From: Balanoglossus misakiensis
Lineage: Eukaryota > Hemichordata
Reading direction: 5' to 3'
Length of the DNA stretch: 64,000 nucleotides
NCBI GenBank assembly: GCA_040954595.2
Contig: CM082577.2
Span: forward strand, 20,646,001-20,710,000
The position numbers were made by a program, and so were the translations under genes. Shown in pieces: positions 58,302 through 64,000 of the stretch. Each line of letters begins with the position of its first letter. Position 1 is the stretch's first letter. Under the pieces are notes generated by a model. The model searched no databases. It saw nothing but the letters and a program-made list of their open reading frames with translations, and had not been told where the DNA came from.

Positions 58302-58561
58302 GAAAGATGGTTGAATTTCTCCTACTATAAACCTGAATCCTACACCATTGAACACATAGTCCGACTTGGCTAATATTTGTGGGTAACCGATCGACCTTCC
58401 ATAGCTTATAAGGCAAGTAGGATAAAAAAATATTGTTTGTTTTGTTTTGCAAAAAGTGGTTTTAAAATTCAGGCACTTGCAGAAAGAGGAAGAAACGGAC
58501 ACTTGCGACAAAATATTATCCTTCAGGCTACTTTTTAATGGAAACATTGGAAAAAAATGAA

Positions 58562-58679
58562 GCCTACAGCACGTAGTATTCCCAGGCGGTCTCCCATCCA
58601 AGTACTAACTACGCCCAACGCAGGTTTGCTTCGGTGATCAGACGAGAACCGGCTTTTTCTACGTGGTATGGCCGTAGGC
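58562..58679 (-). rRNA. 5S rRNA copy 158
   Basis: T24A; T7. Lengthened TATA box. Confidence 0.93.
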
Positions 58680-58943
58680 GATAGATGGTTGAATTTCTCC
58701 TACTATATATAAACCTGAATCCTACACCATTGAACACATAGTCCGACTTGGCGAATTTTTGTGGGTAACCGATCGACCTTCCATAGCTTATAAGGCAAGT
58801 AGGATAAAAAAAATATGTTTTTTTTGTTATGTAAAAAGTGGTTTTACAATTCAGACACTTGCAGAAAGAGGAAGAAACGGACACTTGCGACAAAATATTA
58901 TCCTTCAGGCTACTCTTTAATGGAAACGTTGGAAAAAATTGAA

Positions 58944-59051
58944 GCCTACAGCACGAGGCGGTCTCCCATCCAAGTACTAACTACGCCCAACGCAGGTTTG
59001 CTTCGGTGATCAGACGAGAACCGGCTTTTTCTACGTGGTATGGCCGTAGGC
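58944..59051 (-). pseudogene. 5S rRNA copy 159, 10-nt internal deletion
   Basis: 108 nt. Bases 97-106 are missing, removing the last base of box C and most of the 3' strand of helix V. T24A. T6 and the lengthened TATA box are kept, so it may be transcribed but is unlikely to fold as 5S RNA. Confidence 0.85.
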
Positions 59052-59315
59052 GATAGATGGTTGAATTTCTCCTACTATATATAAACCTGAATCCTACACC
59101 ATTGAACACATAGTCCGACTTGGCGAATTTTTGTGGGTAACCGATCGACCTTCCATAGCTTATAAGGCAAGTAGGATAAAAAAAATATGTTTTTTTTGTT
59201 ATGTAAAAAGTGGTTTTACAATTCAGACACTTGCAGAAAGAGGAAGAAACGGACACTTGCGACAAAATATTATCCTTCAGGCTACTCTTTAATGGAAACG
59301 TTGGAAAAAATTGAA

Positions 59316-59433
59316 GCCTACAGCACGTAGCATTCCCAGGTGGTCTCCCATCCAAGTACTAACTACGCCCAACGCAGGTTTGCTTCGGTGATCAGACGAG
59401 AACCGGCTTTTTCTACGTGGTATGGCCGTAGGC
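59316..59433 (-). rRNA. 5S rRNA copy 160
   Basis: T24A, G93A and A103G; T6. The upstream region has ctcatact and gaatacat changes. Confidence 0.92.
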
Positions 59434-59693
59434 GAAAGATGGTTGAATTTCTCATACTATAAACCTGAATCCTACACCATTGAATACATAGTCCGACTTG
59501 GCTAATATTTGTGGGTAACCGATCGACCTTCCATAGCTTATAAGGCAAGTAGGATCAAAAAATATGGTTTGTTTTGTTTTGCAAAAAGTGGTTTTACAAT
59601 TCAGACACTTGCAGAAAGAGGAAGAAACGGACACTTGCGACAAAATATTATCCTTCAGGCTACTCTTTAATGGAAACGTTGGAAAAAATTGAA

Positions 59694-59809
59694 GCCTACA
59701 GCACGTAGTATTCCCAGGCGGTCTCCCATCCAAGGTAACTACGCCCAACGCAGGTTTGCTTCGGTGATCAGACGAGAACCGGCTTATTCTACGTGGTATG
59801 GCCGTAGGC
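59694..59809 (-). rRNA. 5S rRNA copy 161, two-base deletion
   Basis: 116 nt; two bases are lost around RNA 75-78, between the intermediate element and box C, changing promoter spacing. T6. Confidence 0.88.
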
Positions 59810-60055
59810 GAAAGATGGTTGAATTTCTCCTACTATAAACCTGAATCCTACACCATTGAACACATAGTCCGACTTGGCTAATTTTTGTGGGTAACCGATC
59901 GACCTTCCATAGCTTATAAGGCAAGTAGGATAAAAAAAATAGTGTTTGTTTTGTTTTGCAAAAAGTGGTTTTAAAATTCAGACACTTGCAGAAAGAGGAA
60001 GAAACGGACACTTGCGACAAAATATTATCCTTCAGGCTACTCTTTAAAAAATGAA

Positions 60056-60173
60056 GCCTACAGCACGTAGTATTCCCAGGCGGTCTCCCATCCAAGTACT
60101 AACTACGCCCAACGCAGGTTTGCTTCGGTGATCAGACGAGAACCGGCTTTTTCTACGTGGTATGGCCGTAGGC
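60056..60173 (-). rRNA. 5S rRNA copy 162
   Basis: T24A; T6. Lengthened TATA box. Confidence 0.93.
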
Positions 60174-60437
60174 GATAGATGGTTGAATTTCTCCTACTAT
60201 ATATAAACCTGAATCCTACACCATTGAACACATAGTCCGACTTGGCGAATTTTTGTGGGTAACCGATCGACCTTCCATAGCTTATAAGGCAAGTAGGATA
60301 AAAAAATATGTTTTTTTTTGTTATGCAAAAAGTGGTTTTACAATTCAGACACTTGCAGAAAGAGGAAGAAACGGACACTTGCGACAAAATATTATCCTTC
60401 AGGCTACTCTTTAATGGAAACGTTGGAAAAAATTGAA

Positions 60438-60555
60438 GCCTACAGCACGTAGTATTCCCAGGCGGTCTCCCATCCAAGTACTAACTACGCCCAACGCAGG
60501 TTTGCTTCGGTGATCAGACGAGAACCGGCTTTTTCTACGTGGTATGGCCGTAGGC
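60438..60555 (-). rRNA. 5S rRNA copy 163
   Basis: T24A; T6. Confidence 0.93.
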
Positions 60556-60815
60556 GAAAGATGGTTGAATTTCTCCTACTATAAACCTGAATCCTACACC
60601 ATTGAACACATAGTCCGACTTGGCTAATATTTGTGGGTAACCGATCGACCTTCCATAGCTTATAAGGCAAGTAGGATCAAAAAATATGGTTTGTTTTGTT
60701 TTGCAAAAAGTGGTTTTAAAATTCAGACACTTGCAGAAAGAGGAAGAAACGGACACTTGCGACAAAATATTATCCTTCAGGCTACTCTTTAATGGAAACG
60801 TTGGAAAAAATTGAA

Positions 60816-60933
60816 GCCTACAGCACGTAGTATTCCCAGGCGGTCTCCCATCCAAGTACTAACTACGCCCAACGCAGGTTTGCTTCGGTGATCAGACGAG
60901 AACCGGCTTATTCTACGTGGTATGGCCGTAGGC
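60816..60933 (-). rRNA. 5S rRNA copy 164
   Basis: Consensus body as read; T6. Confidence 0.95.
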
Positions 60934-61193
60934 GAAAGATGGTTGAATTTCTCCTACTATAAACCTGAATCCTACACCATTGAACACATAGTCCGACTTG
61001 GCTAATTTGTGTGGGTAACCGATCGACCTTCCATAGCTTATAAGGCAAGTAGGATAAAAAAATATTGTTTGTTTTGTTTTGCAAAAAGTGGTTTTAAAAT
61101 TCAGACACTTGCAGAAAGAGGAAGAAACGGACACTTGCGACAAAATATTATCCTTCAGGCTACTCTTTAATGGAAACGTTGGAAAAAATTGAA

Positions 61194-61311
61194 GCCTACA
61201 GCACGTAGTATTCCCAGGCGGTCTCCCATCCAAGTACTAACTACGCCCAACGCAGGTTTGCTTCGGTGATCAGACGAGAACCGGCTTATTCTACGTGGTA
61301 TGGCCGTAGGC
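61194..61311 (-). rRNA. 5S rRNA copy 165
   Basis: Consensus body as read; T6. Confidence 0.95.
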
Positions 61312-61570
61312 GAAAGATGGTTGAATTTCTCCTACTATAAACCTGAATCCTACACCATTGAACACATAGTCCGACTTGGCTAATTTTTGTGGGTAACCGA
61401 TCGACCTTCCATAGCTTATAAGGCAAGTAGGATAAAAAATATTGTTTGTTTTGTTTTGCAAAAAGTGGTTTTACAATTCAGACTCTTGCAGAAAGAGGAA
61501 GAAACGGACACTTGCGACAAAATATTATCCTTCAGGCTACTCTTTAATGGAAACGTTGGAAAAAATTGAA

Positions 61571-61688
61571 GCCTACAGCACGTAGTATTCCCAGACGGTC
61601 TCCCATTCAAGTACTAACTACGCCCAACGCAGGTTTGCTTCGGTGATCAGACGAGAACCGGCTTATTCTACGTGGTATGGCCGTAGGC
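61571..61688 (-). rRNA. 5S rRNA copy 166
   Basis: C94T and G82A, both in box C; T6. The upstream spacer lacks 13 bp between two acc repeats just beyond the TATA-like box. Confidence 0.92.
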
Positions 61689-61920
61689 GAAAGATGGTTG
61701 AATTTCTCCTACTATAAACCATTGAACACATAGTCCGACTTGGCTAATTTTTGTGGGTAACCGATCGACCTTCCATAGCTTATAAGGCAAGTAGGATAAA
61801 AAAATAGTGTTTGTTTTGTTTTGCAAAAAGTGGTTTTAAAATTCAGACACTTGCAGAAAGAGGAAGAAACGGACACTTGCGACAAAATATTATCCTTCAG
61901 GGTACTCTTTAAAAAATGAA

Positions 61921-62038
61921 GCCTACAGCACGTAGTATTCCCAGGCGGTCTCCCATCCAAGCACTAACTACGCCCAACGCAGGTTTGCTTCGGTGATCAG
62001 ACGAGAACCGGCTTTTTCTACGTGGTATGGCCGTAGGC
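61921..62038 (-). rRNA. 5S rRNA copy 167
   Basis: T24A and A77G; T6. Lengthened TATA box. Confidence 0.92.
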
Positions 62039-62304
62039 GATAGATGGTTGAATTTCTCCTACTATATATAAACCTGAATCCTACACCATTGAACACATAG
62101 TCCGACTTGGCGAATTTTTGTGGGTAACCGATCGACCTTCCATAGCTTATAAGGCAAGTAGGATAAAAAAATATGGTTTTTTTTTTGTTATGCAAAAAGT
62201 GGTTTTACAATTCAGACACTTGCAGAAAGAGGAAGAAACGGACACTTGCGTCAAAAATATTATCCATCAGGCTACTCTTTAATGGAAAAGTTGGAAAAAA
62301 TGAA

Positions 62305-62422
62305 GCCTACAGCACGTAGTATTCCCAGGCGGTCTCCCATCCAAGTAGTAACTACGCCCAACGCAGGTTTGCTTCGGTGATCAGACGAGAACCGGCTTAT
62401 TCTACGTGGTATGGCCGTAGGC
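62305..62422 (-). rRNA. 5S rRNA copy 168
   Basis: G75C; T6. Its 3' spacer is left-family near the gene and right-family further away. Upstream lacks the same 13 bp as copy 166. Confidence 0.92.
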
Positions 62423-62655
62423 GAAAGATGGTTGAATTTCTCCTACTATAAACCATTGAACACATAGTCCGACTTGGCTAATTTTTGTGGGTAACCGATC
62501 GACCTTCCATAGCTTATAAGGCAAGTAGGATAAAAAAAATAGTGTTTGTTTTGTTTTGCAAAAAGTGGTTTTAAAATTCAGACACTTGCAGAAAGAGGAA
62601 GAAACGGACACTTGCGACAAAATATTATCCTTCAGGCTACTCTTTAAAAAATGAA

Positions 62656-62773
62656 GCCTACAGCACGTAGTATTCCCAGGCGGTCTCCCATCCAAGCACT
62701 AACTACGCCCAACGCAGGTTTGCTTCGGTGATCAGACGAGAACCGGCTTTTTCTACGTGGTATGGCCGTAGGC
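62656..62773 (-). rRNA. 5S rRNA copy 169
   Basis: T24A and A77G; T6. Lengthened TATA box. Twin of copy 167. Confidence 0.92.
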
Positions 62774-63039
62774 GATAGATGGTTGAATTTCTCCTACTAT
62801 ATATAAACCTGAATCCTACACCATTGAACACATAGTCCGACTTGGCGAATTTTTGTGGGTAACCGATCGACCTTCCATAGCTTATAAGGCAAGTAGGATA
62901 AAAAAATATGTTTTTTTTTTTGTTATGCAAAAAGTGGTTTTACAATTCAGACACTTGCAGAAAGAGGAAGAAACGGACACTTGCGACAAAATATTATCCT
63001 TCAGGCTACTCTTTAATGGAAACGTTGGAAAAAAATGAA

Positions 63040-63157
63040 GCCTACAGCACGTAGTATTCCACGGCGGTCTCCCATCCAAGTACTAACTACGCCCAACGCA
63101 GGTTTGCTTCGGTGATCAGACGAGAACCGGCTTTTTCTACGTGGTATGGCCGTAGGC
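63040..63157 (-). rRNA. 5S rRNA copy 170
   Basis: T24A, T96G and G97T at the end of box C; T7. Confidence 0.91.
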
Positions 63158-63401
63158 GAAAGATGGTTGAATTTCTCCTACTATAAACCTGAATCCTACA
63201 CCATTAAACACATAGTCCGACTTGGCTAATTATTGTGGGTAACCGATCGACATTCCATAGCTTATAAGGCAAGTAGGATAAAAAGATATGGTTTGTTTTG
63301 TTCTGCAAAAAGTGGTTTTAGAATTCAGGCACTTTCAGAAAAGGAAGAAACGGACACTTGCCACAAAATATTATCCTTCAGGCTACTCTTTAAAAAATGA
63401 A

Positions 63402-63519
63402 GCCTACAGCATGTAGTATTCCCAGGCGGTCTCCCATCCAAGTACTAACTACGCCCAACGCAGGTTTGCTTCGGTGATCAGACGAGAACCGGCTTTTTCT
63501 ACGTGGTATGGCCGTAGGC
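63402..63519 (-). rRNA. 5S rRNA copy 171
   Basis: T24A and G108A; T6. Chimeric spacer on its 3' side. Confidence 0.92.
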
Positions 63520-63763
63520 GAAAGATGGTTGAATTTCTCCTACTATAAACCTGAATCCTACACCATTAAACACATAGTCCGACTTGGCTAATTATTGTGG
63601 GTAACCGATCGACCTTCCATAGCTTATAAGGCAAGTAGGATAAAAAGATATGGTTTGTTTTGTTCTGCAAAAAGTGGTTTTAGAATTCAGGCACTTTCAG
63701 AAAAGGAAGAAACGGATACTTGCCACAAAATATTATCCTTCAGGCTACTCTTTAAAAAATGAA

Positions 63764-63881
63764 GCCTACAGCACGTAGTATTCCCAGGCGGTCTCCCATC
63801 CAAGTACTAACTACGCCCAACGCAGGTTTGCTTCGGTGATCAGACGAGAACCGGCTTTTTCTACGTGGTATGGCCGTAGGC
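63764..63881 (-). rRNA. 5S rRNA copy 172
   Basis: T24A; T6. Chimeric spacer on its 3' side. Confidence 0.93.
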
Positions 63882-64000
63882 GAAGGATGGTTGAATTTCT
63901 CCTACTATAAATCTAAATCCTACACCATTGAACACATAGTCCGACTTGGCTAATTATTGTGGGTAACCGATCGACCTTCCATAGCTTATAAGGCAAGTAG
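63882..64000. other. Final partial spacer
   Basis: Upstream region of copy 172, cut by the window end. It has tctaaatcc instead of cctgaatcc and gaaggatgg next to the gene, and the aattattgtggg form shared with copies 170 and 171. Confidence 0.8.

Larger units (their letters stand above)
61571..62304. repeat. Two-monomer repeat, second copy at 62305-63038
   Basis: Step 734-735 bp. Each dimer is a gene whose spacer lacks 13 bp (aaaccattg junction) followed by a gene with A77G, T24A and the lengthened TATA box. Confidence 0.75.
1..64000 (-). repeat. 5S rDNA tandem array (172 units, ~377 bp period)
   Basis: Every ~377 bp the plus strand shows the reverse complement of a 5S rRNA gene followed by an AT-rich spacer. 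Most unit lengths are 375-379 bp; 361-363 bp units appear after 46 kb, 385-388 bp units are those with a 10-bp insertion in the gene, and short units are 210, 305 and 350 bp. All genes have the same orientation. Body sequence starts GCCTACGGCCATACCACGTA and ends CTGTAGGC on the minus strand, 118 nt. Spacers stay under 300 bp and contain no other recognisable gene. 5S RNA is the small Pol III-transcribed RNA of the large ribosomal subunit central protuberance. Identification rests on conserved sequence and foldable helices; strand and class are certain, host phylum is not. Confidence 0.98.

Noticed and set aside
1-64000. Recurrent open reading frames of 60-124 codons on both strands, some near-identical dozens of times, e.g. 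around 1431-1661 minus and 31047-31421 plus
   Set aside because: Each runs through a 5S gene and its spacer, they overlap on opposite strands and in different frames, and they shift or end with every 1- to 10-bp unit variant. No protein family is recognisable. Their repetition comes from the tandem units.
1-64000. CRISPR array
   Set aside because: Repeats are about 377 bp and the spacers between genes are themselves conserved, unlike short repeats with unique spacers.
1-64000. SINE or other mobile element derived from 5S RNA (SINE3 type)
   Set aside because: No tRNA-like or LINE-tail sequence, no target-site duplications, and strictly head-to-tail order; a tandem rDNA locus explains everything seen.
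1-64000. Assigning a host phylum
   Set aside because: The gene body is clearly animal-like, but loop B is divergent and the spacer is not one I recognise. A database comparison would be needed.

Overview
The whole 64 kb window is one uninterrupted tandem array of 5S ribosomal RNA genes, all transcribed from the minus strand. I count 172 copies (the first is cut by the window edge). The usual repeat is about 377 bp: a 118-bp gene body (helix I to helix I; two further T residues probably complete the RNA to 120 nt) plus about 257 bp of AT-rich spacer. Nothing else was found: no protein gene, tRNA, snRNA, spliced-leader gene, transposon insertion or CRISPR. The many 60-124 codon open reading frames are artefacts of repeating the same 5S-plus-spacer sequence.

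The gene body aligns without gaps to the animal 5S RNA numbering used for Xenopus. Helices I, II and IV/V are kept by compensatory changes, the TFIIIA/TFIIIC internal control region (box A 50-64, IE 67-72, box C 80-97) is present, a TATA-like TTTATA lies at -30 to -25, and a Pol III T-run (usually T6) starts about 5 nt after helix I. This points to a eukaryote, most likely an invertebrate animal; I cannot name the phylum.

Layout, by spacer and gene variants. 1-8.7 kb: mixed spacers; a 3.03-kb block occurs twice (offset 5703), with two 167-bp-deleted, terminator-less monomers. 8.7-19.7 kb: a spacer family with 'cggcaagtaggat' and many box C G93A genes, in overlapping duplications. 19.7-33 kb: four- to six-monomer higher-order repeats (1518, 1891, 2283 bp) carrying a 5S variant with a 10-nt insertion. 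33-46 kb: alternating two-monomer repeats in which every second gene carries A45C. 46-57 kb: a sharp switch to a new spacer family ('ccttcagg', 'aaacgttgg') with T24A genes and a 2613-bp block present twice. 57-64 kb: the most varied part, with (TA)-expanded TATA boxes, internal deletions and chimeric spacers, possibly nearer an array edge.

The units work as independent Pol III genes; what is informative is their evolution: concerted evolution by unequal exchange, with local haplotypes spreading over 1-6 kb. Numbering such as A45C below is on the RNA strand of the 5S gene; Tn is the length of the minus-strand T-run after the gene.
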